Positions 45,129-55,429 of a DNA stretch of 64,000 bases are shown here, piece after piece. The translations under genes and the position numbers were made by a program. Each line of letters begins with the position of its first letter. Position 1 is the stretch's first letter. The DNA is from Syntrophotalea acetylenica (lineage in GTDB: Bacteria; Desulfobacterota; Desulfuromonadia; Desulfuromonadales; Syntrophotaleaceae). Under the pieces are notes generated by a model. The model was not told where the DNA came from. It searched no databases and was given only the letters and a program-made list of their open reading frames with translations. The DNA lies in contig NZ_CP015455.1 of the NCBI RefSeq assembly GCF_001888165.1, positions 2,536,001-2,600,000 on the forward strand, written 5' to 3'.

Positions 45129-46610
45129 TCAATCGAGCCCCCTGCAAGCCATTTCAACAGCCTTCATGGCACCTCGTGCCTTGTTCAGCGTTTCCAGATA
45201 TTCGGACTCGGGATCGGAATCGGCTACAATACCGGCGCCGGCCTGCAGATGAATTTTTCCATCATGAACCACCAGCGTACGGATGGCGATGGCCATGTCC
45301 ATATTGCCGGAAAAGGAAAAATACCCTACCGCACCACCGTATATCTCGCGACGGCAAGGCTCGAGTTCCTCAATGATCTCCATGGCACGAATTTTGGGCG
45401 CGCCACTCAAAGTTCCAGCGGGAAAAGTCGCCGACAACACATCAAAGGCGTTCAGACCCTGGGCAAGCCTGCCACGGACATTGGATACAATATGCATGAC
45501 ATGGGAGTAGCGCTCAATGACTTTCAATTCGCTGACCTCCACCGACCCGGGGCAACAGACACGACCGAGATCATTACGACCCAGATCAACCAGCATAATA
45601 TGTTCGGCCAGTTCTTTCGGATCCTCGAGCAGTTCCTGTTCCAGCGACAGATCTTCTGCCGGGGTGCGCCCGCGCGGGCGGGTCCCGGCAATGGGCCGAA
45701 CTTCGGCCATGTCTCCTTCCTTGCGGACAAGCACTTCGGGAGAGGCACCAATCACCAGGGTTTCCCCAAAGCGCAGAAAAAACATGTAGGGAGAGGGATT
45801 CAGCGTGCGCAAGGCCCTGTATATATCCAAAGGCTCGCAGTCACCTATTTTTCCGGAAAACCGCTGGGACAGGACCACCTGAATGATATCGCCGGCCCGG
45901 ACATACTCTTTGCATCGTTCCACAGCCTGGACGAATTGCTTGCGGGTAAAGTTGGATGTAAACTCGACAGGTTGCATGCTGCCACCCGGGACAGTGGCAG
46001 GCAAGGTCCGGCGCAATTTTCCCACAAGTTCATCGATGGCGGCAATACCGTGCGCGTAGGCGTCCTCGACACTACCTCCATCCTCAACGTGTACATTGCA
46101 GACAACCTTGATGACCTGGCGCAGGGTATCAAATATAAGCAGTTTTTCTGTAAGAATAAAGCAGGCATCGTCGGTGCCGATGGTTCGACAACCAACCTCG
46201 GGCAGGTCTTCAAAGTAACGAACCGTATCGTAACCGCAATATCCTACCAGTCCGCCAAAAAAACGAGGCAAACCCTGAACCGGCACCAGGCGGAACTGCT
46301 GCAGCAATCCTTGCAGGATTTCCAGTGGTTTGTCGCTTTCCCCTGCATCGATGAGGCTATCGCCATTGTGGAGTTCCCAGTACCGTCCGCGGCACCGGAA
46401 AATCTTACATGGACCACTACCAAGGAAAGAATACCTCGCCCATTTTTCGCCTCCGGCGATACTTTCCAGCAAAAAGCCGGTCTTTTGATCATCGATTTTG
46501 CGAAACGCCGACACCGGTGTCTCCATGTCGGCAAGTATTTCCCGATAAACAGGAATAAGATTGCCCTGACGGGCATATTGGCGGAATTCATCTAGACCTG
46601 GATAATACAT
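45129..46610 (-). CDS. trpE: Anthranilate synthase component I
   Basis: A 493-residue chorismate-utilising enzyme. The tryptophan-feedback motif LLES is present ([20 protein letters not shown]), and the C-terminal half has [45 protein letters not shown] and [25 protein letters not shown] just before ATG 46610 supports this start over one 14 codons upstream. It heads the trp operon. No trp leader peptide or attenuator is visible in the short upstream region. Confidence 0.95.
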   Translation of the reverse strand: MYYPGLDEFRQYARQGNLIPVYREILADMETPVSAFRKIDDQKTGFLLESIAGGEKWARYSFLGSGPCKIFRCRGRYWELHNGDSLIDAGESDKPLEILQGLLQQFRLVPVQGLPRFFGGLVGYCGYDTVRYFEDLPEVGCRTIGTDDACFILTEKLLIFDTLRQVIKVVCNVHVEDGGSVEDAYAHGIAAIDELVGKLRRTLPATVPGGSMQPVEFTSNFTRKQFVQAVERCKEYVRAGDIIQVVLSQRFSGKIGDCEPLDIYRALRTLNPSPYMFFLRFGETLVIGASPEVLVRKEGDMAEVRPIAGTRPRGRTPAEDLSLEQELLEDPKELAEHIMLVDLGRNDLGRVCCPGSVEVSELKVIERYSHVMHIVSNVRGRLAQGLNAFDVLSATFPAGTLSGAPKIRAMEIIEELEPCRREIYGGAVGYFSFSGNMDMAIAIRTLVVHDGKIHLQAGAGIVADSDPESEYLETLNKARGAMKAVEMACRGLD

Positions 46611-46635
46611 GCCCCCTCCGAAAGTCGAATGGCAC

Positions 46636-46665
46636 AGGTTAGCATGTAGCAATCGAATGGGTCAA
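46636..46665 (-). promoter_or_regulatory. Possible trp operon promoter
   Basis: On the minus strand TTGACC and TAACCT are 18 bases apart, about 25 bases before the trpE start. The -10 match is moderate. The short leader leaves no room for attenuation. Confidence 0.42.
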
Positions 46666-46682
46666 GCCGACTCAGCCTTTAA

Positions 46683-46720
46683 CGAAAAAAGGCAAGGAGC
46701 TCACTCCTTGCCTTTTTTCG
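46683..46720. terminator. Bidirectional terminator at the end of the ribosomal supercluster
   Basis: A perfect stem CGAAAAAAGGCAAGGAG/CTCCTTGCCTTTTTTCG with a CTCA loop, 33 bases after the rplQ stop. On the minus strand it ends the rpoA-rplQ transcript; A and T tracts on both sides would also stop plus-strand transcription. Confidence 0.93.
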
Positions 46721-46752
46721 TTTCAATTAGCGGCAACCCTGCCGAATCCTGC

Positions 46753-47214
46753 TTATTCTGCGGTCTCTTCATCGGACGAAGCATCGGCCGCTTCGGTAAC
46801 CGCAGCTGCCACCACCTCGGCAGCAGGCTGGGAAGTCTTTCGCACCTTGGCGGAAAACTCTTCCTCGACCAGTTCGATGATAACCTGCGAAGCGTTGTCG
46901 CCAAGGCGGTTAGCCAACTTGATGATGCGCGTATAACCGCCGGGGCGGTCCTTGAAGCGGGGGCCGATAACTTCGAACAGCTTCCCTACAACCTTGCGCT
47001 CCCGAATCACCTGGCTGGCCTGTCGCCGGGCATGAAGATCCCCGCGTTTACCAAGGGTGATCATTCGGTCAACCACCTTGCGCAATTCCTTGGCACGCGC
47101 ATCGGTCGTGGTGATCTTTTCATGCTCGAGCAACGAAGTGACCATGTTGCGCATCATGGCAGCACGGTGACTGGAATTGCGCCCGAGCCGTTTACCGGAT
47201 TTATTGTGACGCAT
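46753..47214 (-). CDS. rplQ: 50S ribosomal protein L17
   Basis: 153 residues beginning [20 protein letters not shown], the L17 signature, which lines the peptide exit tunnel. The typical protein ends near residue 120; here an acidic Ala/Glu-rich tail of about 30 residues ([20 protein letters not shown], in part) is added, seen in some relatives. It is the last gene of the ribosomal run, after rpoA. Confidence 0.97.
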   Translation of the reverse strand: MRHNKSGKRLGRNSSHRAAMMRNMVTSLLEHEKITTTDARAKELRKVVDRMITLGKRGDLHARRQASQVIRERKVVGKLFEVIGPRFKDRPGGYTRIIKLANRLGDNASQVIIELVEEEFSAKVRKTSQPAAEVVAAAVTEAADASSDEETAE

Positions 47215-47255
47215 GGTTCAACGGTCCTTTCTTTATCAATGCGTAATCTGGGCCG

Positions 47256-48272
47256 TCATAGATCTTCTTTCCCTTCCTGAATCATTTTAAGATATTCAGG
47301 ATCGGGAAAATTCTCGAGAGCCATACCGAGTGAAAGCCCCATATCGGCCAGTATATCCTTAATTTCGTTCAAAGATTTTCGCCCGAAGTTCTGGGTTTTG
47401 AGCATCTCAGCTTCGGACCGCTGCACCAAGTCGCCGATAAGGTGAATATTGGCATTCTTCAGGCAGTTGGCACTTCTCACGGAAAGTTCCAGTTCCTCAA
47501 CGGAGCGATACAGATTTTCGTTGATCTTGCGGTTCTCTTCACTCTCCTCTTCGACAACCGTTTCCGTATCTTCATCGAAGTTGATGAAAATCTGCAACTG
47601 TTCCTTGAGAATTTTAGCAGCGAAAGCCACCGCGTCATCAGGACGCACGCTTCCGTCCGTGGAGATTTCGAGGTTAAGCTTGTCGTAGTCGGTGATTTGT
47701 CCGACACGGGCGTTGGTAACCGTGAAATTGACCTTTTTAATCGGCGAAAAAAGCGCATCGATGGGGATCGTTCCCACCGGAGCCTTCTCATCCCGGTTCC
47801 GTTCAGCCGGCACGTAGCCCTTGCCCATGGCGACGACCATATCCATTTCAAGATCGGCATCCTTGCCGCAAGTCAGTATATGATGGTCGGGATTGAGTAC
47901 ATCCACATGGGAATCCGTGATAATGTCACCTGCCGTGATGACGCCAGCGCCCTTTTTGACAATCCGGATGTTGCGACTGTCCGTACCGTGCAGCTTGAGC
48001 AGCACCCCTTTAAGATTCAGGATGATATCTGTGACATCTTCGGTAACACCCGGGATGCTGGAAAATTCATGCAGTACCCCTTTTATCCTGACCGAGGTGA
48101 TAGCCGCACCCTGCAGAGACGAGAGCAGCACCCGCCGCAGGGAATTACCCAAGGTGGTGCCGAATCCCCGCTCGAAAGGCTCAGCCGTGAACTTGCCATA
48201 GGTATCCGACAAGGAGTCCACATCAACCTGGAGGCGCTTAGGCTTGATCAGATCTCTCCAGTTTTTGTACAT
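47256..48272 (-). CDS. rpoA: RNA polymerase subunit alpha
   Basis: A 338-residue subunit. The N-terminal domain (about 1-230; [24 protein letters not shown], in parts) dimerises and seeds polymerase assembly. The C-terminal domain (about 255-320; [31 protein letters not shown] in parts, GRKSLNEIK) contacts UP elements and activators. It sits between rpsD and rplQ as in most bacteria. Confidence 0.98.
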   Translation of the reverse strand: MYKNWRDLIKPKRLQVDVDSLSDTYGKFTAEPFERGFGTTLGNSLRRVLLSSLQGAAITSVRIKGVLHEFSSIPGVTEDVTDIILNLKGVLLKLHGTDSRNIRIVKKGAGVITAGDIITDSHVDVLNPDHHILTCGKDADLEMDMVVAMGKGYVPAERNRDEKAPVGTIPIDALFSPIKKVNFTVTNARVGQITDYDKLNLEISTDGSVRPDDAVAFAAKILKEQLQIFINFDEDTETVVEEESEENRKINENLYRSVEELELSVRSANCLKNANIHLIGDLVQRSEAEMLKTQNFGRKSLNEIKDILADMGLSLGMALENFPDPEYLKMIQEGKEDL

Positions 48273-48313
48273 TCACATCCTCCGTATGAGGTGGCAGCAA
48301 CTACAATTGGCCA

Positions 48314-48943
48314 TTACTTGGAGTAAAGCTCGACGATCAGCTGCTCCTGGAAGGCCGGCGTAGTCATTTCCTCGCGCACCGGCAGGGTCTTGAGGCTACC
48401 CTTGAAGGCATCCCGGTCAAGTTCAACCCAGGAAGGCAGACCGCGCCGCATGACACCGTCAAGAGCCTCGTTGATACGGGCAACCTTGCGAGACTTCTCG
48501 CGCAGCTCAACGACATCATTGACCCTCAGGATGTAGGAAGGCACATTAACCTTCCGACCGTTCACCAAGAAGTGACCCTGCCGCACAAGGGCGCGAGCCT
48601 CGGCACGCGAACTGGTAAATCCAAGCCGGTAGACGACGCTGTCAAGCCGACGTTCAAGCAGGACCAGCAGGTTCTCGCCGGTCACCCCTTTCATGCGATC
48701 CGCCTTGTCAAAATAGGCCCGGAACTGCTTCTCAAGCAAGCCGTAGGTGCGTTTCATGCGCTGTTTTTCACGCAGCTGGGTGCCGTAGTCGGAAGCTTTG
48801 CCACGACCCTGACCATGCTGGCCAGGCGCGTAGTTGCGTCTTTCAAGAGCACATTTATCTGTATAACACCTGTCCCCCTTAAGGAACAGCTTCGTGGTTT
48901 CTCTTCTGCACAGCCGGCAGACAGGCCCAGTATATCTAGCCAA
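48314..48943 (-). CDS. rpsD: 30S ribosomal protein S4
   Basis: 209 residues, a primary 16S rRNA binder. It starts [20 protein letters not shown] with a CxxC..C Cys set near the N-terminus (zinc-ribbon type S4). An S4 RNA-binding domain ([27 protein letters not shown], in parts) follows. S4 often represses its own operon by binding the leader. Confidence 0.97.
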   Translation of the reverse strand: MARYTGPVCRLCRRETTKLFLKGDRCYTDKCALERRNYAPGQHGQGRGKASDYGTQLREKQRMKRTYGLLEKQFRAYFDKADRMKGVTGENLLVLLERRLDSVVYRLGFTSSRAEARALVRQGHFLVNGRKVNVPSYILRVNDVVELREKSRKVARINEALDGVMRRGLPSWVELDRDAFKGSLKTLPVREEMTTPAFQEQLIVELYSK

Positions 48944-48963
48944 CGTTCATCCTCCTTGGTTGT

Positions 48964-49356
48964 TTAAACTCTTCTGCGCTTGGGCGGACGACAACCATTG
49001 TGGGGAATAGGTGTAACGTCCTTGATCACGCTGATATTCAGACCTGCCGAAGAAAGAGCGCGCAATGCCGATTCCCGACCGGAACCGGGCCCTTTGACGC
49101 GAACCTCAACGGACCGCAATCCGTGCTCCATGGCCTTCTTGGCCGCGTCTTCCGCAGCGATCTGAGCCGCAAACGGGGTGCTTTTACGGGACCCCTTAAA
49201 GCTCATCGTCCCGCAGGTGGACCAGGAGATCACGTTGCCTGCAACGTCCGTAATAGTGACAATGGTGTTGTTGAAAGTCGCCTGAATATGGGCGATACCA
49301 TTGGCTATATTCTTTTTCTCGACTTTTTTCCGTACAACTCGCTTACCCTTAGCCAT
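48964..49356 (-). CDS. rpsK: 30S ribosomal protein S11
   Basis: 130 residues; the central [18 protein letters not shown] and C-terminal [15 protein letters not shown] identify S11, part of the mRNA exit platform. The order is rpmJ-rpsM-rpsK-rpsD-rpoA-rplQ. Confidence 0.98.
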   Translation of the reverse strand: MAKGKRVVRKKVEKKNIANGIAHIQATFNNTIVTITDVAGNVISWSTCGTMSFKGSRKSTPFAAQIAAEDAAKKAMEHGLRSVEVRVKGPGSGRESALRALSSAGLNISVIKDVTPIPHNGCRPPKRRRV

Positions 49357-49367
49357 GGTTCCTCCCT

Positions 49368-49736
49368 TTACTTACGCTTGCCGGCGACGGTTTTCCGCGG
49401 CCCCTTGCGCGTACGCGCATTGGTTTTGGTTTTCTGACCACGGACAGGAAGCCCGCGCCGATGACGCAAGCCACGGTAGCAACCAAGATCCATCAACCGC
49501 TTGATGTTTCCGGTCACCACGCGACGCAAATCACCCTCGACCTGATAATGGCCGTCGATGACATCGCGAATGAGACCGGCTTCCGCTTCCGTCAGATCAT
49601 CCGTACGGGTGTTGGGATCCACCCCGGCTTTCTGCAAAATATTTTGGGACGAGGAGCGGCCAATGCCGTAAATATAAGTAAGCGCAACCTCGATCCGCTT
49701 GTTTCTCGGTAAATCGATACCAGCGATTCGTGCCAA
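49368..49736 (-). CDS. rpsM: 30S ribosomal protein S13
   Basis: 122 residues; [14 protein letters not shown] opens it and [14 protein letters not shown] with the basic tail [15 protein letters not shown] closes it. It contacts the P-site tRNA and the 50S subunit. It lies 12 bases before rpsK. Confidence 0.98.
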   Translation of the reverse strand: MARIAGIDLPRNKRIEVALTYIYGIGRSSSQNILQKAGVDPNTRTDDLTEAEAGLIRDVIDGHYQVEGDLRRVVTGNIKRLMDLGCYRGLRHRRGLPVRGQKTKTNARTRKGPRKTVAGKRK

Positions 49737-49757
49737 TGTCGTATCCTCCTGATCCCT

Positions 49758-49871
49758 TTATCCCTGTTTTTGCTTATGCTTGGGGTTCTCGCAGATGATC
49801 CTGACAATTCCCTTGCGTCTAACTACTTTACATTTGGAACAAATCGGCTTGACCGAAGCTCGAACTTTCAT
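49758..49871 (-). CDS. rpmJ: 50S ribosomal protein L36
   Basis: A 37-residue protein translated by eye: [20 protein letters not shown], then [17 protein letters not shown]. Cys11, Cys14, Cys27 and His32 form the zinc site of the C+ form. It lies between map and rpsM. No infA is present in the 89-base gap on its upstream side. Confidence 0.96.
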   Translation of the reverse strand: MKVRASVKPICSKCKVVRRKGIVRIICENPKHKQKQG

Positions 49872-49960
49872 TGATCATCCCTTTTTAATACGATGCCTGT
49901 TAATCCGAAAAGGCCGCATTCAGCTATGACGCACAGACCTTTTCACATTACGTTGAATTC

Positions 49961-50707
49961 CTAAACGGCGGTCAATATTTGCGGGCCTTCGTCGGTAATC
50001 GCCACGGTATGCTCGAAATGCGCAGACGGCTTGCCATCAGACGTAACCGCTGTCCACCCATCCTCAAGAACCTTGACTCCACACTTACCTGCATTGATCA
50101 TCGGCTCAATAGCCAATACCATGCCACAGCGCAACAAGGGACCCTGCCCTGGCGGACCGAAGTTGGGAACTTGCGGATCTTCATGCAATCCGCGCCCAAT
50201 ACCGTGCCCGACAAACTCCTTTACCACACTGAATCCCTGAGCCTCGACATAACTCTGAATGGCATGCGAAATATCAAACAAACGGTTGCCAGGAATGGCT
50301 TGCGCAATCCCCAGCGCCAGAGATTGTCCGGTAACATCAAGCAACCGTTGTTTCGCTGCGTCTATTTTTCCGACGGGCAGCGTCATAGCCGAATCGCCGT
50401 AAAACCCCTTCCAGACAACCCCGAAGTCGATACTGAGAATTTCCCCCTCGAGCAAAGGACGGCGATCCGGAAAGCCATGCACAACCCGATCTTCAGGAGA
50501 CGCGCAAATACTGAACGGGAACCCGCCATAACCCTTAAAGGCCGGCTTGGCCCCCCGTTTTTTACATTCTCGCTCCGCCAGGCGATCCAACTCCAGCGTC
50601 GTGATACCTGGAACAACCTTTTCGGCCAACAGCGCAAGAATCTCCGCGACCATACGCCCCGACTCACGCATGCGGAGCAGATCGTCGCTGGATTTAATCG
50701 GTATCAC
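49961..50707 (-). CDS. map: Methionine aminopeptidase, type I
   Basis: A 248-residue enzyme removing initiator methionine. The metal ligands are in ILSIDFGVVWKGFYGDSAMT (two Asp), VGHGIGRGLHEDP (His), MVLAIEPMI (Glu) and FEHTVAITDEG (Glu). It overlaps adk by four bases (ATGA), giving the standard secY-adk-map order. Confidence 0.97.
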   Translation of the reverse strand: MIPIKSSDDLLRMRESGRMVAEILALLAEKVVPGITTLELDRLAERECKKRGAKPAFKGYGGFPFSICASPEDRVVHGFPDRRPLLEGEILSIDFGVVWKGFYGDSAMTLPVGKIDAAKQRLLDVTGQSLALGIAQAIPGNRLFDISHAIQSYVEAQGFSVVKEFVGHGIGRGLHEDPQVPNFGPPGQGPLLRCGMVLAIEPMINAGKCGVKVLEDGWTAVTSDGKPSAHFEHTVAITDEGPQILTAV

Positions 50708-51354
50708 TGCCCGCAGTCCAAAGCACCAAGAATCTGCTGTTGCACAGCAGCTATATCCTGCATGCCATCAACCTCGCGCAACAACCCTTCAGCGCGATAA
50801 TATTCGATCAATGGTGCGGTTTGCTCAGCGTAAACTTCCAGGCGCCGACGAATCGTTGCTTCCTGGTCATCATCACGCTGCAACAGCGGGCCGCCACACT
50901 TATCACATTTGTCCGCGTCCTTTGGAGCATCAAATACGACATGATACATCTTACTGCAGTCGCGACAGGTACGTCGTCCGCCAATTCGCGCAACAACCGC
51001 CTCATTGTCAACGTTCAGCGATATAACCGCATCAAGATCCTTGCCCAAATCCGCAAGCGTTGCCTTTAACGCATCGGCCTGAGCCAAGGTACGCGGGAAA
51101 CCATCCAGTATGAAACCGTTGACACAATCGGACTTGGAAAGGCGCTCCTTGACTATCCCGACAACAACCTCATCGGGAACCAGAGCCCCGGATTCCATCT
51201 TCTGCTTCGCCTTGACACCCATGGGAGTGCCTTCTTTGACTGCAGCCCTGAGCATATCACCGGTCGAAATCTGCGGCACGCCCAACACATCACAGAGCAT
51301 TTTCGCCTGGGTTCCCTTCCCGGAGCCGGGAGGACCCAACAAAACCATCTTCAT
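50704..51354 (-). CDS. adk: Adenylate kinase
   Basis: A 216-residue long-form kinase interconverting ATP, ADP and AMP. It shows the P-loop LLGPPGSGKGTQ, DGFPRTLAQADAL, and a LID domain with four Cys (CRDCSKMYH and CDKCGGPL), so a zinc-stabilised LID. GAGG before ATG 51354 sets the start; eleven upstream codons are rejected. Confidence 0.97.
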   Translation of the reverse strand: MKMVLLGPPGSGKGTQAKMLCDVLGVPQISTGDMLRAAVKEGTPMGVKAKQKMESGALVPDEVVVGIVKERLSKSDCVNGFILDGFPRTLAQADALKATLADLGKDLDAVISLNVDNEAVVARIGGRRTCRDCSKMYHVVFDAPKDADKCDKCGGPLLQRDDDQEATIRRRLEVYAEQTAPLIEYYRAEGLLREVDGMQDIAAVQQQILGALDCGQ

Positions 51355-51370
51355 CTTTACCTCACACTTC

Positions 51371-52678
51371 CTAGCCATGGCGTCCACGCAGGGTAACCCC
51401 CTTCATGAACCCCTCATATGATCGCGAAATCAGATGGGCCTCCACCTGCGAAGCGGTATCAAGCCCCACACCAACCACGATCAACAGAGACGTTCCCCCA
51501 AAGAAGAAAGGAACATTCAACCCGGTTATCAGAAGGGTCGGCAACACACATACAACGGATACATATGCGGCACCCGCAAATGTCAACCGCCCAAGAACCG
51601 AGTCAATATAGTCCGAGGTGGCCTTGCCAGGACGTATGCCGGGAATGTAGCCACCTTGCTTTTTGACATTGTCGGCTACATCGACCGGGTTGAAGGTAAC
51701 AGCCGTGTAGAAGTAGCAGAAGAAGATGATAAATGCAACATAAAAGAAATAATAAATCGCATGCCCGGGTGTCATCCAGCTGGCCGCTTTCTGCACCCAG
51801 GCGATATTGATCAGGTTGGCGACCGTCGCAGGAAACATAATGATGGAGCTCGCGAAGATCGGCGGAATCACTCCACTCATGTTGATCTTCAAGGGCAAGT
51901 GACTCTTCTGTCCCCCGTAGTTCCGCATTCCGACAACGCGTTTTGCATAGTGAATCGGCAGTCGGCGCTGTGCCAGTTCCATGAACACGATCGCCCAGAT
52001 CGTCGCGACAACAACAGCCAGCAGAAGCAGAATGCTCGCCGGGCCGAGCGCACCCGTATTAGCCAGTCGCACGGTATTGAATATGGCGGCAGGCATATCG
52101 GCAATGATTCCGGCAAAGATAATCAGCGAGATGCCGTTACCGATGCCGCGCTCGGTGATCTGCTCACCAACCCACATGATAAAGGCGGTTCCCGCCGTCA
52201 GGGTTATCACGGTAAGCAGAATGAATCCGAAACCGGGATGAGAAACAACCGCTGCGCCATCGACAACCATCGACTGAAGTCCGACCGCTATGCCGGCGCC
52301 CTGAACAATGGACAACACGATGGTCCCGTAACGGGTCCACTTGGTGATGGTTTTACGCCCCTGTTCCCCTTCCTTGGCAAGTCGCTCTACTGGCTCAAAA
52401 ACAACCCCGAGCAACTGCAGGATAATTGAAGCACTGATATAGGGCATAATGCCAAGCGCAAAAACGGTCATGCGCGCCAGCGCACCCCCCGTAAAAGCAC
52501 TTACCATCCCGAGCAGTCCGCTCTGGGATTTCTGGAAAAAGTCTGCAAGCACATCGCCATTGATCCCGGGAATCGGTACATGACAACCGACACGATAGAC
52601 CGCGAGCATCCCCAGGGTAAAAAGAATGCGACGACGCAATTCCGGGATACTGAAGATATTCTGGATGCGCTTGAACAA
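51371..52678 (-). CDS. secY: Preprotein translocase subunit SecY
   Basis: A 435-residue ten-helix membrane protein forming the Sec channel with SecE and SecG. It shows LGIMPYISASIILQLL, the cytoplasmic loops with GMRNYGGQKSHLPLKINMSGVIPPIFASSI (in parts), GIRPGKATSDYIDSVLGRLTFAGA and the C-terminal DTASQVEAHLISRSYEGFMK. It follows rplO by one base. Confidence 0.98.
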   Translation of the reverse strand: MFKRIQNIFSIPELRRRILFTLGMLAVYRVGCHVPIPGINGDVLADFFQKSQSGLLGMVSAFTGGALARMTVFALGIMPYISASIILQLLGVVFEPVERLAKEGEQGRKTITKWTRYGTIVLSIVQGAGIAVGLQSMVVDGAAVVSHPGFGFILLTVITLTAGTAFIMWVGEQITERGIGNGISLIIFAGIIADMPAAIFNTVRLANTGALGPASILLLLAVVVATIWAIVFMELAQRRLPIHYAKRVVGMRNYGGQKSHLPLKINMSGVIPPIFASSIIMFPATVANLINIAWVQKAASWMTPGHAIYYFFYVAFIIFFCYFYTAVTFNPVDVADNVKKQGGYIPGIRPGKATSDYIDSVLGRLTFAGAAYVSVVCVLPTLLITGLNVPFFFGGTSLLIVVGVGLDTASQVEAHLISRSYEGFMKGVTLRGRHG

Positions 52679-52679
52679 T

Positions 52680-53123
52680 TTAAATTACCTCGGCTTTCCC
52701 GCCAGCGGCTTCTATCTTGGCAACGGCGCCCTGGCTGAATTTATGAGCTTTGACAGTCAGAGCCTTGTCAAGGTCACCATCACCAAGCACTTTGATACCG
52801 TCGCAAATCTTTTTAACAAGACCGCTCTGGCCAAAAGCCTCAACATCGACCACGCTCCCGGCCTCGAACATTTCCTGCAGGTCGCGCAGGTTGACCAGAG
52901 CATAGACCTTTTTATTGAGCGATTTAAAGCCACGCTTGGGCAGACGGCGCTGCAACGGCATCTGGCCGCCCTCGAAACCGGGCTTGACGCTGCCGCCACT
53001 GCGGGCTTTTTGCCCCTTGTGTCCCTTGCCGGCGGTCTTACCGTTACCGGAACCTGGTCCACGCCCGATGCGCTTCCGAGTCTTGGTAGAGCCGATAGCC
53101 GGCCGCAGATTACTCAAATCCAT
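52680..53123 (-). CDS. rplO: 50S ribosomal protein L15
   Basis: 147 residues; [22 protein letters not shown] at the N-terminus (in parts), Gly-rich [18 protein letters not shown] and [11 protein letters not shown] are L15 hallmarks. ATG 53123 is chosen because the upstream open frame lies partly in rpmD. Confidence 0.97.
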   Translation of the reverse strand: MDLSNLRPAIGSTKTRKRIGRGPGSGNGKTAGKGHKGQKARSGGSVKPGFEGGQMPLQRRLPKRGFKSLNKKVYALVNLRDLQEMFEAGSVVDVEAFGQSGLVKKICDGIKVLGDGDLDKALTVKAHKFSQGAVAKIEAAGGKAEVI

Positions 53124-53142
53124 ATTCAAATCCCTCGCGCTC

Positions 53143-53322
53143 TCAGTCCTCAACCACAACCATGTGGGACACCTTGTTGATCATACCCCTGATTTCGGGC
53201 GTGTCGGGCAACACCACTGTTTTGTTCAGTCTGGTCAGGCCGAGGCCTTTTAGAACCTTTGTGAAATATTCCTTGCGACCGATGCCGCTCTTCTTCAGGG
53301 TCACCTTGATTTGTCCGGCCAT
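53143..53322 (-). CDS. rpmD: 50S ribosomal protein L30
   Basis: A 59-residue protein translated by eye: [20 protein letters not shown], then [20 protein letters not shown] and [19 protein letters not shown]. This is the bacterial short L30 form. It lies between rpsE and rplO in the spc operon. Confidence 0.96.
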   Translation of the reverse strand: MAGQIKVTLKKSGIGRKEYFTKVLKGLGLTRLNKTVVLPDTPEIRGMINKVSHMVVVED

Positions 53323-53345
53323 GAAACCCTCCTAGTCGGCTCCTG

Positions 53346-53837
53346 TTATTCTTCGGTATCGGCACCGCGCAGAGCACGCAACTCTTCGGCGCTTTTGAGT
53401 TGCGACAACGCGTTGATGGTCGCGCGAACAACGTTGTGCGGATTATTGGAACCAAGGCATTTCGACAGAATGTCGCCAACCCCGGAGACCTCCAGCACAG
53501 CGCGAACGGCACCACCGGCAATGACGCCAGTACCGGCCGAAGCAGGCTTGAGCAATACCCGACCGGCGCCAAACTTGCCGATCACATCAAAAGGGATACT
53601 GCGATCCTTCAGGGGCACGCGAATCAGGTTCTTTTTGGCCTGCTCCACCCCTTTGCGAATCGCTTCGGGCACTTCCTTGGCTTTACCATGTCCGTAGCCG
53701 ACAATTCCCTGACCATCACCAACAACGACAAGCGCGGAAAAACTGAAACGCCGTCCACCTTTGACAACCTTGGCACACCGGTTGATGTGTACAACCCGGT
53801 CCGTCAGTTCCAACTCATTGGGATCGATGCGAAGCAA
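53346..53837 (-). CDS. rpsE: 30S ribosomal protein S5
   Basis: 163 residues; [21 protein letters not shown] (in parts), [18 protein letters not shown] and the C-terminal [21 protein letters not shown] identify S5, which affects translation accuracy. The order rplR-rpsE-rpmD-rplO is standard. Confidence 0.97.
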   Translation of the reverse strand: MLRIDPNELELTDRVVHINRCAKVVKGGRRFSFSALVVVGDGQGIVGYGHGKAKEVPEAIRKGVEQAKKNLIRVPLKDRSIPFDVIGKFGAGRVLLKPASAGTGVIAGGAVRAVLEVSGVGDILSKCLGSNNPHNVVRATINALSQLKSAEELRALRGADTEE

Positions 53838-53852
53838 AGATATCCTCCTTAA

Positions 53853-54221
53853 CTAAAAAGACAGACCGGCTTCCCGGGCGGCCTCTGCCAGGGTCTTGAC
53901 GCGCCCGTGGTAGAGAAATCCGTTCCGGTCGAAGACCACGTTTTTGATATTCATAGCCAGCGCTTTCTGGGCGATAGCCTTGCCGACAGCCTTGGCTGCG
54001 TCGACATTCCCTGTATACTTCAGGCCTTCGGCGACATCTGCGTTGACCGTCGAAGCCGAGACCAGAGTTTTTCCGGTCGTATCTTCGACAATCTGCGCAT
54101 AAACATGCTTGGCGCTTCGGAACACGCAGAGTCTGGGCATATCCGACGTGCCACGCACCTTTCGGCGCACACGTACCTGTCTTTTCAATCGCGCCTGGCG
54201 TCTCTTCAATGCGGCGTTCAC
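53853..54221 (-). CDS. rplR: 50S ribosomal protein L18
   Basis: 122 residues; [19 protein letters not shown] and the C-terminal [24 protein letters not shown] (in parts) are L18 motifs for 5S rRNA binding. The basic N-terminus ([20 protein letters not shown]) is typical. Confidence 0.98.
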   Translation of the reverse strand: MNAALKRRQARLKRQVRVRRKVRGTSDMPRLCVFRSAKHVYAQIVEDTTGKTLVSASTVNADVAEGLKYTGNVDAAKAVGKAIAQKALAMNIKNVVFDRNGFLYHGRVKTLAEAAREAGLSF

Positions 54222-54247
54222 TCTCTATCTCCTTGCCCTGTATTGCG

Positions 54248-54787
54248 TTATTTTTTCCCGGCCTTACCGGCTTTCCGCAGAATCCGTTCTTCAGCGTATT
54301 TTACACCCTTGCCTTTATAGGGCTCAGGCTTTCTGAAAGAGCGGATCTTGGCGGCAGTGGCGCCAACCAACTCTTTGTCAATACCGCGAACAACGATTTT
54401 GGTCTGCTTTTCAACCTCGGCAGAGATCCCTTTGGGCAGTGCATATTCGATCGGGTGCGAATACCCGAGAGACAGGTTGAGCGCACTCCCCTTTACTTCG
54501 GCGCGGTAACCCACGCCATTAATTTCCAGAACACGTTCGAAACCGTTGGTCACACCTTCAACCATGTTGGCGACAAGGGCCCGCACAAGACCCCTGTAGG
54601 CGCCCTCCTGCTTACCCTCTGCAGCGCACTGCACCAGTATCTGGTCGCCAGCGGTTTCCAACTGTATCCCGGCAACAATGTTTTTGACCAGCTCTCCCTT
54701 GGGCCCTTTGACCGTGACCGTGTCTCCGGCTTGAGACACCGTAACGCCCTTGGGAAGGTTGATAGGCTTTTTCCCAATTCTAGACAT
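54248..54787 (-). CDS. rplF: 50S ribosomal protein L6
   Basis: 179 residues; MSRIGKKPINLPKGV starts it and PEPYKGKGVKYAEERI with a basic C-terminus ends it, near the sarcin-ricin loop in the ribosome. ATG 54787 is chosen over a start 14 codons upstream by homology. Confidence 0.98.
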   Translation of the reverse strand: MSRIGKKPINLPKGVTVSQAGDTVTVKGPKGELVKNIVAGIQLETAGDQILVQCAAEGKQEGAYRGLVRALVANMVEGVTNGFERVLEINGVGYRAEVKGSALNLSLGYSHPIEYALPKGISAEVEKQTKIVVRGIDKELVGATAAKIRSFRKPEPYKGKGVKYAEERILRKAGKAGKK

Positions 54788-54813
54788 TTTCTGGCTCCTT
54801 AGCCGAGTTCTTT

Positions 54814-55212
54814 CTACCAGATGGAGCACAAAACTTCGCCACCCAATTGTGCTTCACGAGCGGCGACATCGTGCATAACCCCTTTCGAAGTCGAAAGGAT
54901 GGCATTGCCAAGACCATTTTTCACTACCGGGATCTCGTCTTTGCCGACATAAACCCTGCGCCCCGGCGTTGAGACGCGGTCGATGGCATTAATAATGTGT
55001 TTGCTATCGTTATCGAATTTCAGATAGATACGCAGCACACCCTGTTTTTCGTCGGTTATCTGCTTGAAATTCTTGATATAGCCGAGTTCCTTGAGCACGG
55101 TGACGATGGCCAGCTTGACATTGGATGCCGGCACGTCGCACTTCGCATGCCGGGCCAGTCCCGCATTACGGATGCGGGTAAGCATATCGGCTATAGGATC
55201 TGTCATTGCCAT
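54814..55212 (-). CDS. rpsH: 30S ribosomal protein S8
   Basis: 132 residues; [16 protein letters not shown] and the C-terminal [26 protein letters not shown] (in parts) are S8 signatures. In E. coli S8 represses the spc operon. GGAG eight bases upstream supports ATG 55212. Confidence 0.98.
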   Translation of the reverse strand: MAMTDPIADMLTRIRNAGLARHAKCDVPASNVKLAIVTVLKELGYIKNFKQITDEKQGVLRIYLKFDNDSKHIINAIDRVSTPGRRVYVGKDEIPVVKNGLGNAILSTSKGVMHDVAAREAQLGGEVLCSIW

Positions 55213-55232
55213 GGATGCAACTCCTTACTGAT

Positions 55233-55418
55233 TTACCAGCTTGATTTAATCACGCCGGGGAGCTTGCCTTCCAGCGCAAGTTTCCGCAAGCAAATCCGGC
55301 ACATATCGAACTTACGGTAATAAGCCCGAGGCCGCCCGCACAAGGGACAGCGGTTATATTTCCGCACCTTGAACTTGTTCGACCGGGCGGCTTTGATCAT
55401 CATAGATTTCTTTGCCAC
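55233..55418 (-). CDS. rpsN: 30S ribosomal protein S14, zinc-binding (type Z)
   Basis: 61 residues with two CxxC pairs (CPLC and CRIC), the zinc-ribbon short S14 form, ending [10 protein letters not shown]. It sits between rplE and rpsH. Confidence 0.98.
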   Translation of the reverse strand: MAKKSMMIKAARSNKFKVRKYNRCPLCGRPRAYYRKFDMCRICLRKLALEGKLPGVIKSSW

Positions 55419-55429
55419 GTCGTCCTCCC

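Noticed and set aside
45126-46595. 489-codon open frame opposite trpE
   Set aside because: Shadow frame of trpE; no motif or start signal.
46611-46680. trp leader peptide/attenuator upstream of trpE
   Set aside because: The region is too short and has no Trp-codon run or competing hairpins.
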